Source: Kangiella koreensis DSM 16069 (GTDB lineage: Bacteria > Pseudomonadota > Gammaproteobacteria > Enterobacterales > Kangiellaceae). Taken from it: DNA of 64,000 nucleotides. Shown piece by piece: positions 51,640 through 60,894 of this stretch (positions are counted from its first letter, which is position 1; every line of letters starts with the position of its first letter). A program made the position numbers and the translations under genes. The notes under the pieces were generated by a model. That model searched no databases and was not told where the DNA came from. It was given only the letters and a program-made list of their open reading frames with translations. The stretch covers positions 1,240,001 through 1,304,000 of the forward strand of contig NC_013166.1 of assembly GCF_000024085.1 (NCBI RefSeq), read 5' to 3'.

Positions 51640-51717
51640 GGATGGCTAATAAGTCAAAAATGACTTGCAATGGTGCTTCATAGAAATAGATTTAATCACC
51701 AAAGGGGTAGTGTATTA

Positions 51718-54183
51718 ATGAACACGCAATTTAAAAGACTGGCATGTGCTGCGGCACTAGCTGGATTCAGTATGAACGCAGCCGCTGAAGCTGTTATTGG
51801 CAGCGAGTTGCAACAGAATCTGCAAACCATGTCTGTCACCGAAAGCACAATGGCCGTGGTAACTTTTGATCAACTTGATCAGTTGGCACCAGAACAGATT
51901 CAATCTTTGATTGATTTAGGTATAACTGATGGCGTTCAGTTTCAATCGTTACCGATTATTGGTGTTGTAGCAACACCGCTGCAAATTGAGAAAATCAGCA
52001 AAATAAATGGTGTTCGCTCTGTTTTTGCCAATCGCAGCTTAAGCTATTTTAATGCTGATTCGCGTGAGCTAACCGGTGCGGAAAAGTTACAGACTAACGA
52101 ATTTGCTCAAACTAATGGCATCAGTTTCACCGGTAAAGGTGTCACGGTTATGGTCAATGATTCGGGCATTGATGCGACTCTGGCCGACCTCGAGTATGGT
52201 TCAAAAGTAGTCGAGAACGTTCAGGCACTTACTCACGCTGACGCATTATCTCTAACACCTGTAAGTGGCGTTTGGATTGAAGGCCAGTTGAACACAGATT
52301 TGAATGTTGGCCACGGTACTCATTGTGCAGGCACGGTTGCAGGTTGGGGAATCAGCTCGGATGGCAAATACAAAGGTGCAGCTCCTGATGCGGAGTTGGT
52401 TGGTTACGGTTCTGGGGCTGGCTTATCAATACTTGATGCCTTAGGCGGTTATGATTATGCCATTACGCATATCTATGACTTCAATTCTCCGATACGTGTC
52501 ATGAGCAACTCTTGGGGCTCTAGCGGTAAATATGAACCCAATGGTCCTATATCGGTTGCTTCTTACAAAGCATACAAGCTAGGGATGATTTCTGTATTTG
52601 CTGCCGGCAATAGTGGTGCGGGCGAAGATACGCATAACCCTTATGCGCAAATTCCTTGGGGTATGTCGGTTGGCGCTGGTACTAAGCAAGGTACTTTAAT
52701 CGATTTTTCTTCGCGCGGTAAGCGTGATGAAAGCGGTACATTTACTATGCCTGATGGCGTTGAATGGACTTATCACAATGAAATTACTGTGGTAGCTCCG
52801 GGCGTGGATATTATTTCAACACGTGCGACAACCAATCTGGTTTCTAATGGTGGCGATGCGGATCTTGATGCCATTGAAACTGAATATCTTCCTTACTACA
52901 CCATGATTTCAGGTACCTCAATGGCAACACCTCATGTAGCAGGTGTTATTGCCTTAATGCTTGAAGCTAATCCTAGTTTAACGCCGCTTGAGACCAAGCG
53001 CTTGATTCAGGAAACGGCAACGAATATGCCAGGCTATGAAAAATGGGAAGTCGGCGCAGGTTATGTTAACGCTTATGCTGCTGTTGCTGCCGCGCTTAAT
53101 TATAATCCTGAGCATAGCGTAACTGTTAATAATCTGAATACTTTCAATGGTAACGCGATTGTTCTTCCACCAGAGTCACCAGAAGCTTTTGAGGTACTTT
53201 ACTCGCCAGTAGGCGAACCTGAAGTGCATGAGTTTACTGTGGGTTCGGATGCTGTTTGGGTTTCTGCCTCTGCCGAATCTTTAGCTAACACCATTAAACT
53301 TAAACTGGAAGCACCAGATGGTACTGAATATTTTGGCAACTTAACCTTGCCAGTGTTAACCACGTCTATGCGTGTTTCTGCACCAGCGCAAGAGGGCACC
53401 TGGAAATTATCAGCCTATGGCTTAACTTCGCTTTCAGGTGTAGAAGCTGATCCAACGGGAACTACCAATGGCCCAGGCGTTCCAGAAATTGTAAGTGGTG
53501 AGATTGGTATATTCACATCTGGTGGTTATCAAGGCCTTGATGATATTGCAGGACATCCCGCAGAAAACGCTATCCAATTCGCAATCAGTGAGCGTTTAGC
53601 GGATAGCTTTAATGACAAGTTCTTCCGCCCTGATCGTGCTCTTAAGCGTAAGGAGCTCGCTCAGTATCTGGTGATGGGGGCAGCAGTACGCCAATATCGC
53701 GACTTATTGAACCAGCCAGCTGTGAACTTTAGTGACGTTGGTGTTGAGCAGGCTGCATTCGCTGAATCTGCCAGTGCTACAGGCGGTGCCCTAAAAGACC
53801 GAGTGCAAGTGCAGGGGGCTGTTATGTTAACTAAAGGTAGCAAATTCCGTCCAAATGACAATGTCAGTAGAGCTGAGTTAGCTTACTCATTGGTACAAAG
53901 CTTGGGATTGCAAGAGGAAGCTCAAGGTTTCAGTGGCGATATTACTGTTAGTTACAACGGACAAACGATAGAAGTTCGTGACCAAGGTGAAATTCCTGAA
54001 GAGTTGCGTGGGTATGTTCAATTAGCCCTCGACTTATCAATTGTAGGCGTTAGATTCCATATTGAGCAGGGGCCTTTTGATTTAGAGCCTAAGCTAATAG
54101 GTTACTTTGAGCCAGCTGAGACTATCACTCGAGCGGAGTATGCGGTGTTAATCGGACGTTTCTACGATTCGTATTATCAATAA
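51718..54183 (+). CDS. Secreted subtilisin-like serine protease 2 with SLH-like C-terminus
   Basis: An 821-residue protease; ATG at 51718 with GGGG 10 bases before. Signal peptide 1-24 (MNAAA|E), prodomain to about 120, S8 domain with D148 in VMVNDSGID, H199 in GHGTHCAG, S401 in ISGTSMATP, and Asn in FAAGNSG. A beta domain (about 460-590) is followed from about 605 by three S-layer-homology-like modules: DIAGHPAENAI...FRPDRALKRKELA, FSDVG...FRPNDNVSRAELA, and GYVQLALDL...FEPAETITRAEYA. Such modules bind cell-wall polymers in other bacteria, so the enzyme may stay attached to the surface. Close paralogue of protease 3, to which it is more similar than to protease 1. Confidence 0.93.
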   Translation: MNTQFKRLACAAALAGFSMNAAAEAVIGSELQQNLQTMSVTESTMAVVTFDQLDQLAPEQIQSLIDLGITDGVQFQSLPIIGVVATPLQIEKISKINGVRSVFANRSLSYFNADSRELTGAEKLQTNEFAQTNGISFTGKGVTVMVNDSGIDATLADLEYGSKVVENVQALTHADALSLTPVSGVWIEGQLNTDLNVGHGTHCAGTVAGWGISSDGKYKGAAPDAELVGYGSGAGLSILDALGGYDYAITHIYDFNSPIRVMSNSWGSSGKYEPNGPISVASYKAYKLGMISVFAAGNSGAGEDTHNPYAQIPWGMSVGAGTKQGTLIDFSSRGKRDESGTFTMPDGVEWTYHNEITVVAPGVDIISTRATTNLVSNGGDADLDAIETEYLPYYTMISGTSMATPHVAGVIALMLEANPSLTPLETKRLIQETATNMPGYEKWEVGAGYVNAYAAVAAALNYNPEHSVTVNNLNTFNGNAIVLPPESPEAFEVLYSPVGEPEVHEFTVGSDAVWVSASAESLANTIKLKLEAPDGTEYFGNLTLPVLTTSMRVSAPAQEGTWKLSAYGLTSLSGVEADPTGTTNGPGVPEIVSGEIGIFTSGGYQGLDDIAGHPAENAIQFAISERLADSFNDKFFRPDRALKRKELAQYLVMGAAVRQYRDLLNQPAVNFSDVGVEQAAFAESASATGGALKDRVQVQGAVMLTKGSKFRPNDNVSRAELAYSLVQSLGLQEEAQGFSGDITVSYNGQTIEVRDQGEIPEELRGYVQLALDLSIVGVRFHIEQGPFDLEPKLIGYFEPAETITRAEYAVLIGRFYDSYYQ

Positions 54184-54247
54184 GTTAGCTTGATTTATGC
54201 ATAATATACTTTCAGTATTTTGTTAACTGTTATTGAAAATAACGAGA

Positions 54248-54273
54248 AAAGTAGGCAAGGATGCCTGCTTTTT
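54248..54273 (+). terminator. Terminator after protease 2
   Basis: AAAGTAGGCA, loop AGGA, TGCCTGCTTT (one G-U pair), then T: isolates the protease from the following signalling operon. Confidence 0.9.
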
Positions 54274-54339
54274 AATCAATTTGTTGTAATGCATTCTTGC
54301 TTTAATGCATAAACTTAAGTATTTTGAAGTAGTGTGTTG

Positions 54340-54357
54340 CATTAGTTTTATCTAATG
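54340..54357. promoter_or_regulatory. Inverted repeat before the signalling operon
   Basis: CATTAG, spacer TTTTAT, CTAATG: a perfect 6-bp dyad ending 26 bases before the first ATG of the six-gene operon. Candidate operator or leader hairpin. TAATGCAT also occurs twice just upstream (54288 and 54303). Confidence 0.35.
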
Positions 54358-54383
54358 AAATATTTCTCTCACGTTGCGAGGTA

Positions 54384-55223
54384 ATGATGATGTCAGCTTT
54401 TAAAGCTCTAGCCTTTAGCGTAACCGTTCTATTGTTGAGCTTAGGCTCACCTGCCAGTAAGGCGGATCCTGTAGAATTGACGGTACAAGGCAATAAAGTT
54501 GAAGCGGTAATCAATCTTACAGGGAACGTATCAGCCGATTTAACTTTAACATTTGAAAATTCTGTCGGCCTTACAGCTGACAATATTGGTATCACGTCCG
54601 AGTTAATTAACATAACTGACCTCAGTTTGCTTAATCGACTCCCTGATACTTTAAATATTAATTTGCTAGCAGCATTTCCAATGCTGATTACTATTGAGCC
54701 GCCTTCAAATAAAGGTTTCGCTTTTTCAGGTTTAGCTACAGTTGATATTCACACACATAATTTAGAATATTTGCCAGGTACACCACTACGCTTCTTCAAA
54801 GCACCCTTGAATGGTCAGTTTGAAGATATTACTGCGACTATGGGCTCAGGTAGTTATCGTGCGCGCGGTACAACCGGTAAGTTTTCGCAGTTCCTGATTG
54901 TTGCCGATCTTAGGCCGGTACTTACCGTTGTTAACACTAAATACAACCGCTTGAGCAATAAACTATCAGCATTTTCAACTCAAATTGATCCGATTCTTTA
55001 CACTGACCTCAGCAGTAAGTTGACTGAAGTACAACAATTAATCACACAACAGAACTACATTCAGGCCAGTAATAAAGTAGATGACTTTAGTCGAATTATT
55101 GAACAGGCGGATCCAGCTGATATTCCGAATGTTTGGCGTTCCAGTCGTGATATAGATAATGTTGCGGGAGAGCTTGTTGCTTACGCCAACACGCTACGCT
55201 TTAGTTTGCGTCTTGCAAACTAG
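54384..55223 (+). CDS. Secreted protein of unknown function, first gene of the signalling operon
   Basis: A 279-residue protein (three in-frame ATGs at 54384, 54387 and 54390; spacing from GAGG favours the third). Signal peptide with cleavage near SKADP (about residue 27). Residues 30-170 look beta-rich, with a motif-like run GSGSYRARGTTGKFSQFLIV. Residues 185-275 are helical, with RPVLTVVNTKYNRLSNKLSAF and a regular heptad-like spacing. No catalytic motif or membrane anchor; I do not recognise the family with confidence. Five bases before the FHA gene and so part of its operon. A role as periplasmic ligand or partner for the large periplasmic part of the kinase two genes on is a reasonable guess. 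Confidence 0.75.
   Translation: MMMSAFKALAFSVTVLLLSLGSPASKADPVELTVQGNKVEAVINLTGNVSADLTLTFENSVGLTADNIGITSELINITDLSLLNRLPDTLNINLLAAFPMLITIEPPSNKGFAFSGLATVDIHTHNLEYLPGTPLRFFKAPLNGQFEDITATMGSGSYRARGTTGKFSQFLIVADLRPVLTVVNTKYNRLSNKLSAFSTQIDPILYTDLSSKLTEVQQLITQQNYIQASNKVDDFSRIIEQADPADIPNVWRSSRDIDNVAGELVAYANTLRFSLRLAN
55202..55222 (+). other. Stem-loop spanning the stop codon of the first operon gene
   Basis: TAGTTTGC, loop GTCTT, GCAAACTA: a perfect 8-bp stem covering the last codons and the stop (TAG at 55221). No T run follows, so not a terminator. It could shape mRNA stability or re-initiation at the FHA gene, whose GTG lies 6 bases on. Confidence 0.4.
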
Positions 55224-55228
55224 CATTA

Positions 55229-56134
55229 GTGACGATTATGCCAGCTAAAATCACCGTTTGCTATTCAGACAAACCTGCGAGTGAAGCTTATTTATATGAG
55301 CAGTCCGACTATCGAATTGGTCGGGCTAGCTCCTGTGATTTGGTCTTAAAACATCCAACGGTTTCCAGACAGCATGCGCTGATGTCACATCTTGCTGATG
55401 GCTGGCATTTAAATGATCAGTCTAGCCAGAATGGTACCAAGGTTAACGGTGTTAAAGTTGAAGCCAGTTTATTGAATGGTAACGAACTGATTTCCGTAGG
55501 TGATGTTGATTGCCTGTTTGAAGCTAAGACAGTGCAACAGCTTAAAGCCATTGAATCGCATAATCATTGGCGACTGGAGCAAAGTAAAGCTATCAGTTAC
55601 GTTGCTGATAATATGCTTGTAGATACTCTCCAGGAGCAACTTAATTCAGTCATTAGTCTCATGGGAACACAACGTGGCCTGGTCATGCTTGGTAACGACT
55701 TTCAAAGTCTAAAGGTTGGAGCTGTACTCGGTATGTCCACTGCAGATTTTGATAATCGTTCTTTTGAAGGCAGTGTTGGTGCTATGATGAAGGCAATCAA
55801 TAATACCAACCCTGTGGTAGCCATGGATGTCAGTCAGGATGCGATGCTCGCTAAACGTGAGAGTGTTCAGCGGAAACAGATTGCTGCATTGGCCTGTGTG
55901 CCTTTATTTTCAGATAACCAATTAATTGGTGTGGTCTATACGGACAGTAAGGAGTCCACCAAAGTGTTAACTGAATTAGATTTGGATATTCTCTCCATAA
56001 TAAGTCAGCAAATAACATTAAGTTCCGAGGCGATTGTTTTACAAAATCAGATATCCAATCTCATGAATCGGGTGCCAGAATCAAGAAGTTATGATAGCCT
56101 GTTAAATAAACCGATATTACAACTCGTGCATTAA
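55229..56134 (+). CDS. FHA-GAF domain protein
   Basis: A 301-residue cytoplasmic protein (GTG at 55229, or ATG at 55238; no clear ribosome site, so probably coupled to the gene before). N-terminal FHA domain (about 5-95) with the phosphothreonine-binding residues in YRIGRASSCDLVL, TVSRQHA and SQNGTKVNG. C-terminal GAF-type domain (about 125-290) with GTQRGLVMLG, ALACVPLFSDNQLIGVVYTDS and LDILSIISQQ. FHA domains read phosphothreonine made by Ser/Thr kinases, and the next gene encodes one, so this protein is a likely substrate-adaptor of that kinase. The GAF ligand is unknown. Confidence 0.9.
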   Translation: MTIMPAKITVCYSDKPASEAYLYEQSDYRIGRASSCDLVLKHPTVSRQHALMSHLADGWHLNDQSSQNGTKVNGVKVEASLLNGNELISVGDVDCLFEAKTVQQLKAIESHNHWRLEQSKAISYVADNMLVDTLQEQLNSVISLMGTQRGLVMLGNDFQSLKVGAVLGMSTADFDNRSFEGSVGAMMKAINNTNPVVAMDVSQDAMLAKRESVQRKQIAALACVPLFSDNQLIGVVYTDSKESTKVLTELDLDILSIISQQITLSSEAIVLQNQISNLMNRVPESRSYDSLLNKPILQLVH

Positions 56135-56154
56135 CACTATAAGGTTAAGCTTCA

Positions 56155-59100
56155 ATGGTGAATGATGACCCGAAGCAAAGCCAAAATGATTCTGGGGACT
56201 TATCAAAGACTCAAGTAATTGAGGATTTTGAAATTCTTGAAACTGGAACCCTTCTGGCTGGACGTTTCCAAGTTGAAAAGTTACAGGGTGTAGGTCGATT
56301 TGGTGCCGTCTATAAAGTAAAAGACTTGCAGCTCGATGTTATCGTTGCGCTGAAAGTATTGCATCCAGTAATCTCAAAAAATCAGCAAGCCCTTGCTGAC
56401 TTCAAAAAAGAAATTCTCCTTCTCAGGCAGCTCTCTCATCCAAATATCGTTAGGGTTCATGAATACTATACGGATAAAGAACTGCACTTTTTTACCATGG
56501 ACTGGATAGAAGGAGAAAGCTTAGAGCAAAAAATACAGCACAATAAAAAAATGGAGCAGGTTTTTACAGATGCCCAGGTTGGGCTCTATATCAATCAGGC
56601 TGTAAACGCTCTGAGTTTTGCCGAGAGTCATAATATTTACCACCGTGATATTAAGCCAGAGAATATTCTCATTGATCACAATGACCAGTTGTATCTCGCA
56701 GATTTCGGCTTAGCTGTTTTATCAGAATCAAAAGAGCAGGGTGTTATTAGTGGAACACCACAATACTTGCCACCAGAATATCTACAGAAGAGTGAAATAA
56801 GTAGTAGTATCGATCTCTATGCCGTCGGAGTCATTCTCTATCAGCTCTTGTGTGGCGCTTTACCTTTTGAAGCAAATTCTCTCGATAAACTCATTGAACA
56901 AAAACAGAAAGGTACCAATAACTTTCCAGTATCTTGTCAGGAGTTTAAAAAGCTTAAATCAGTAGTATTAAAGCTGATTTCCCCATACAGTAATTCTCGC
57001 TATCACTCCGCTGAAGATTTGCAGCTAGCAATAGATTATGCGCTGATAAAACAGCCTCCTAAGGCTAGAGCAAACAAGACCTTTGGTTTGGTTGCTGCAA
57101 TTGCCCTTGTTGTACTGGCTGTTGTTTTCTGGTGGCGTTATCAAACTCAACCGATAGCTTCATCTCAATATACCTCGCTTGCTATATTGCCTTTCGAAAG
57201 CGAGACGCGAGGACAGTCAATTGATAACTGGGTTAAATACGGCATTCCAGACTATCTTAATTATCAGCTAACTCAATACCCAGAGTTAAGGCTGGTAAAT
57301 AATGACCGTGTGTTAGAAACTCTTGATTTGCTAGGCTACCAATCCACATTAAATGATAACCAGATACTTCTGTTAGCTGATTTACTTAAAGTAAACAAAA
57401 TTGTTAATGCAAGGGTGATAGCTTCCAACAAAGACGAAAATACCTTGACTGTTGAAGTGTTATCAATATCGGGTAATACCGTTAATAAGCAGCAAGTTTC
57501 GGAAGTTTTCATGCAATCAGATTCTGCCGACTCAATAGTTAGACAGCTAGTATCTGATCTCAATCGGACTTTGAAGATTAACCAACAGGCTTCAATAGAA
57601 AGCAGTGAAGCATTTATTCTACAAACTGCAGTACAGGAATTAATCAAGAAAGGTGAATGGCAACAGGCAGCAATAAAACTTAAAGAGTTAATTACTCAAC
57701 AACCCGACTCTGAGCACCTGTGGTTTGAACTTGGTCAGGTGTACTTAAACACAGGAGAAGTTTCACAGGCAGAAAGTGCATTTGCTAAAGCCCAATCTTT
57801 AAGTCCAGGTCAAAGTTTTATTCATATTCATTCAACCGCTATATTGAATGAGCTCGCTGAAAAATTTGAGCAGGCTGAGATGGATTATCTTAGCCTTATT
57901 GAGCAATACCCGTTAAACATTGATATTAAATTTTCACTTGCGGAACTCTATGTCACCACTCAACAATTCCCCAAAGCTGAGCAAGTACTGCAAGAAGTGG
58001 TTGGACTTGATCCTAACCACCCGAGTGCATGGTTTGAACTAGCAAAGGTATCCATCTGGTCAGGCGATGCCCAAACCGCTGTTGATGATTACTTGATTAA
58101 AGCTTTGGTCATTGCTAAAAAGTTGCAGGACATTAATTTGGAAGGCGATGTACTAAATGCAATGGGGGTTGCATATCAGCGTCTTGGCAATTTGGAACTT
58201 GCACAGGATTATTATCAACAGGGTTTATACAAGCGTAAAACTGCCAATGATCAAAATGGTATGGCAACCAGTATGTCCAACCTTGCATCTGTCCATTCCA
58301 TTCAGGGACAACATGAAGAAGCTATTGATTATCTCGAACAGAGTTTAGCAGTTTATGAAACGCTCAATGACATGGAAGGAAAAGCCAATGCCTATAATGA
58401 GATGGGTATCATAGATGAGGAGCAGGGACTTTATGAAAAAGCACTGGAGAATTATCGACAGGCATTATCCTTGCGCATCAATCTTGGAGATGAGTGGCTT
58501 AAAGCTGAAAGCATGAACAATATCGGCTTCATTTATTACTTACTGTCAAATTCAGAAAATGCTTTAGTTTATTGGCAACAGGCTGAGCAAGCTTACCAGA
58601 AAGTTCAGGATCCTGTAGGTGTTATCAGGGTTCGCGAAAACCTCGGGCAAATGGAGTTGGCCATGGGGAATTGGCGTAGCGCTTATTTTATCTTTGAGAA
58701 GGCTCTACAAGACTCGAGGGAGTTGGGATTATTAGAAGAGTCTCTTGTTGCAGAAGCTTACCTTGCAAAACTCAGCTTTTTGCAGGGCAACTTTGAACAA
58801 AGTGTTCCTAAGTTAGAATCTCTTTATCAGCAATTACAGGAACGTAACGATATCCGCGGGGTTGTAGAGTTTGGCTTATGGCTGGCTGACTGGCATTCTC
58901 TTACTGGTAATCAGGGCGCTTTACAGGTGCAGCTGGAGGCATTAAATGATCTGGTGATTGATAAGGGAAGTGTTGAGCAACAGTTTTACTATAAGACTCT
59001 GCTGTTGCGCACTGAAGAGAAAACCCTTCAGTCTGAACAGTTCCTGGTTGATATGTTTGACAAAACTAACATACCTGAGGCTACCAAACTACGATACTTA

Positions 59101-59520
59101 CTGGATCAGGCCAGGCGTTCTTTAAAGTACAATATTGAAGCCTTTCCCGAGCTGGCCAAAAGGATACGCTTGTATGACATGGCACTTCATCAATACGAAT
59201 ATATTCACCTGCTAGAGTTAGAAGGCGCTTATTTCTATATTAATAATGAGTGGGAACAGTTAGAACAATCTTTGAACCAGGCTGATCAGCTTATGCGTAG
59301 AATGGGCGATTACTGGAGAAGCTTCCAGTTGAATCGACTGCGCGCTTTGCTGGTCGAGCACTCGGGTAATTCGCCAACACTATATCGCCAACGAGCACAA
59401 CAACAACTCAATCATCTGTTAAAGCAACTACCGGAAGACTCACGTTCGGTATTTATAGAACAACAAGACATTGTTGCTTTCGATGATGGACTTATGGAGC
59501 TCAGTGTGAACGATGAATAG
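56155..59520 (+). CDS. Transmembrane Ser/Thr protein kinase with large TPR region
   Basis: A 1121-residue protein. Kinase domain about 35-295: glycine loop GVGRFGAVY (45-53), Lys67 in VALKVL, HRDIKPEN with D165, DFG with D183, GTPQYLPPE activation end. A single membrane helix at about 309-328 (GLVAAIALVVLAVVFWW) follows. Next is a domain beginning LAILPFESETRG (about 340-480), like the TolB-like/FlgO-type part of TPR regulators. About 12 TPR repeats fill 490-1000, with a helical tail. With the kinase inside, roughly 790 residues would be periplasmic. All kinase residues are present, so activity is expected. It overlaps the histidine kinase gene by 8 bases. Confidence 0.93.
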   Translation: MVNDDPKQSQNDSGDLSKTQVIEDFEILETGTLLAGRFQVEKLQGVGRFGAVYKVKDLQLDVIVALKVLHPVISKNQQALADFKKEILLLRQLSHPNIVRVHEYYTDKELHFFTMDWIEGESLEQKIQHNKKMEQVFTDAQVGLYINQAVNALSFAESHNIYHRDIKPENILIDHNDQLYLADFGLAVLSESKEQGVISGTPQYLPPEYLQKSEISSSIDLYAVGVILYQLLCGALPFEANSLDKLIEQKQKGTNNFPVSCQEFKKLKSVVLKLISPYSNSRYHSAEDLQLAIDYALIKQPPKARANKTFGLVAAIALVVLAVVFWWRYQTQPIASSQYTSLAILPFESETRGQSIDNWVKYGIPDYLNYQLTQYPELRLVNNDRVLETLDLLGYQSTLNDNQILLLADLLKVNKIVNARVIASNKDENTLTVEVLSISGNTVNKQQVSEVFMQSDSADSIVRQLVSDLNRTLKINQQASIESSEAFILQTAVQELIKKGEWQQAAIKLKELITQQPDSEHLWFELGQVYLNTGEVSQAESAFAKAQSLSPGQSFIHIHSTAILNELAEKFEQAEMDYLSLIEQYPLNIDIKFSLAELYVTTQQFPKAEQVLQEVVGLDPNHPSAWFELAKVSIWSGDAQTAVDDYLIKALVIAKKLQDINLEGDVLNAMGVAYQRLGNLELAQDYYQQGLYKRKTANDQNGMATSMSNLASVHSIQGQHEEAIDYLEQSLAVYETLNDMEGKANAYNEMGIIDEEQGLYEKALENYRQALSLRINLGDEWLKAESMNNIGFIYYLLSNSENALVYWQQAEQAYQKVQDPVGVIRVRENLGQMELAMGNWRSAYFIFEKALQDSRELGLLEESLVAEAYLAKLSFLQGNFEQSVPKLESLYQQLQERNDIRGVVEFGLWLADWHSLTGNQGALQVQLEALNDLVIDKGSVEQQFYYKTLLLRTEEKTLQSEQFLVDMFDKTNIPEATKLRYLLDQARRSLKYNIEAFPELAKRIRLYDMALHQYEYIHLLELEGAYFYINNEWEQLEQSLNQADQLMRRMGDYWRSFQLNRLRALLVEHSGNSPTLYRQRAQQQLNHLLKQLPEDSRSVFIEQQDIVAFDDGLMELSVNDE

Positions 59521-60256
59521 CGAAAAAGATATTTCAGAACTGGTTAACGAACTTAGCCAGAAACAGCAAAAGATTGCACAGGAACTTCTCAGTGGCAATC
59601 AGCAAATGCGTACTCTGGCGAAAAGAGTGTGGCGAGTGCAGGAAGATGAAAGAAAGCATATCGCTCGAGAATTGCATGATGGGGTTGGGCAGTTATTAAC
59701 AGCATTAATCAACCAGTTGCAGCAAATGCATAAAGAGGGTGAGCCTGATCCTAAAGAGCTTGAGGAAGCTTTGACTCTGGCCAGACAGGCGTTAAGCGAT
59801 ACTCGCGAAATATCGCGCTTGATGCGGCCAAGAATTCTCGATGATTTGGGGCTGATACCTGCGTTGCAATGGCTGTCGCGCGTGATGGGAGAAAAAAATT
59901 CAATCAAGATCGATTTACATGAGCAGTTATCAGTCAACCTCGATGACGAAACTCAGACGCTTGTTTTCAGAGTTGTTCAGGAAGCGATCACCAATGCCAT
60001 TAAGCATGCTGATGCTACTCATATCGACATAACTGTTATTGCCACCGAAAGGATGCTGGTACTCAAAATTAGGGATAATGGAGTGGGTATGACCAAAGAA
60101 ACTTCAGAGTCAGTGGAAGGATTTGGACTATCAGCCATGCGTGATCGAGTTGCAGCTTTTGGAGGTCAATTAATGGTTGAGTCTCAACCAGGCGACGGCT
60201 GTGAAATCAAAGTGGTTATCACTGGTTCTATAGGTGAAGGAGGCGCATTAACATGA
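59513..60256 (+). CDS. Soluble HisKA_3 histidine kinase without sensor domain
   Basis: A 247-residue NarX/DegS-type kinase. An N-terminal coiled coil (about 1-40) leads into the dimerisation domain with EDERKHIARELHDGVGQLL (phospho-acceptor His55). The ATPase domain has VVQEAITNAIKHADATHI (N box), KIRDNGVGM (G1) and GFGLSAMRDRV (G2). No membrane helix and no PAS, GAF or HAMP precedes the catalytic part, so the signal must come from another protein. The overlapping upstream Ser/Thr kinase and the FHA-GAF protein are the obvious candidates. Coupled on both sides (8-base and 4-base overlaps). Its partner is the response regulator that follows. Confidence 0.94.
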   Translation: MNSEKDISELVNELSQKQQKIAQELLSGNQQMRTLAKRVWRVQEDERKHIARELHDGVGQLLTALINQLQQMHKEGEPDPKELEEALTLARQALSDTREISRLMRPRILDDLGLIPALQWLSRVMGEKNSIKIDLHEQLSVNLDDETQTLVFRVVQEAITNAIKHADATHIDITVIATERMLVLKIRDNGVGMTKETSESVEGFGLSAMRDRVAAFGGQLMVESQPGDGCEIKVVITGSIGEGGALT

Positions 60257-60891
60257 TTCGAGTAATGCTGGCGGATGATCATACAATCCTTAGGCAAGGA
60301 CTAGTCAGTTTATTAAGTAAAGACGCTGATTGCACCGTAGTTGCTGAGGCATCCAATGGTCTTGAAGCCGTCGAGAAAGCTCTCGAAACAAGACCTCAGG
60401 TAGCGGTTATCGATATTTCAATGCCTGAACTCAATGGCATGGAAGTTGTTAAGCGAATTCATGACAAATTACCCGAATGCAAAATTCTGGTATTGACCAT
60501 GCATGAAGAGCAGGAGTATGTCATTCATATGGTTAGAGCGGGGGCATCGGGTTACTTGTTAAAAGACAGCGCCAGTGAAGAATTGATCGATGCGGTTAAA
60601 GCTCTGGCGACTGGCAAAACCTATTACAGCCAATACGCAGCCAGTGTTTTAGCAACTCAGTATTCTCAGCCTGACAAAGAATGGCAGGATCCCTATAAGA
60701 ACTTAACCCAACGGGAGCGCGAAGTGTTCCACCTGGTGGTTGATGGCAAAACCACAAAAGATATCGCACGAACGCTGGATATCAGTGTTAAAACAGCTGA
60801 AAATCATCGCGGTAAGGTGTTGGACAAGCTGGGTGTTTCCAATACTGCAGAATTAGTTCGCTATGCTGCTAAGCATAATTTATTGGTTTGA
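60253..60891 (+). CDS. NarL/FixJ-family response regulator
   Basis: A 212-residue regulator. Receiver (1-120) with LADDH, phospho-acceptor D54 in VIDISMPELNG, Thr in VLTMH and Lys in LLKDSA. The LuxR-type helix-turn-helix (about 148-210) has LTQREREVFHLVVDGKTTKD and a KTAENHRGKVLDKLG recognition helix. The start overlaps the histidine kinase stop by 4 bases, forming a standard pair. Candidate targets are the TAGGGG-type dyads before the three nearby subtilase genes; this is inference. Confidence 0.96.
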   Translation: MIRVMLADDHTILRQGLVSLLSKDADCTVVAEASNGLEAVEKALETRPQVAVIDISMPELNGMEVVKRIHDKLPECKILVLTMHEEQEYVIHMVRAGASGYLLKDSASEELIDAVKALATGKTYYSQYAASVLATQYSQPDKEWQDPYKNLTQREREVFHLVVDGKTTKDIARTLDISVKTAENHRGKVLDKLGVSNTAELVRYAAKHNLLV

Positions 60892-60894
60892 TTG

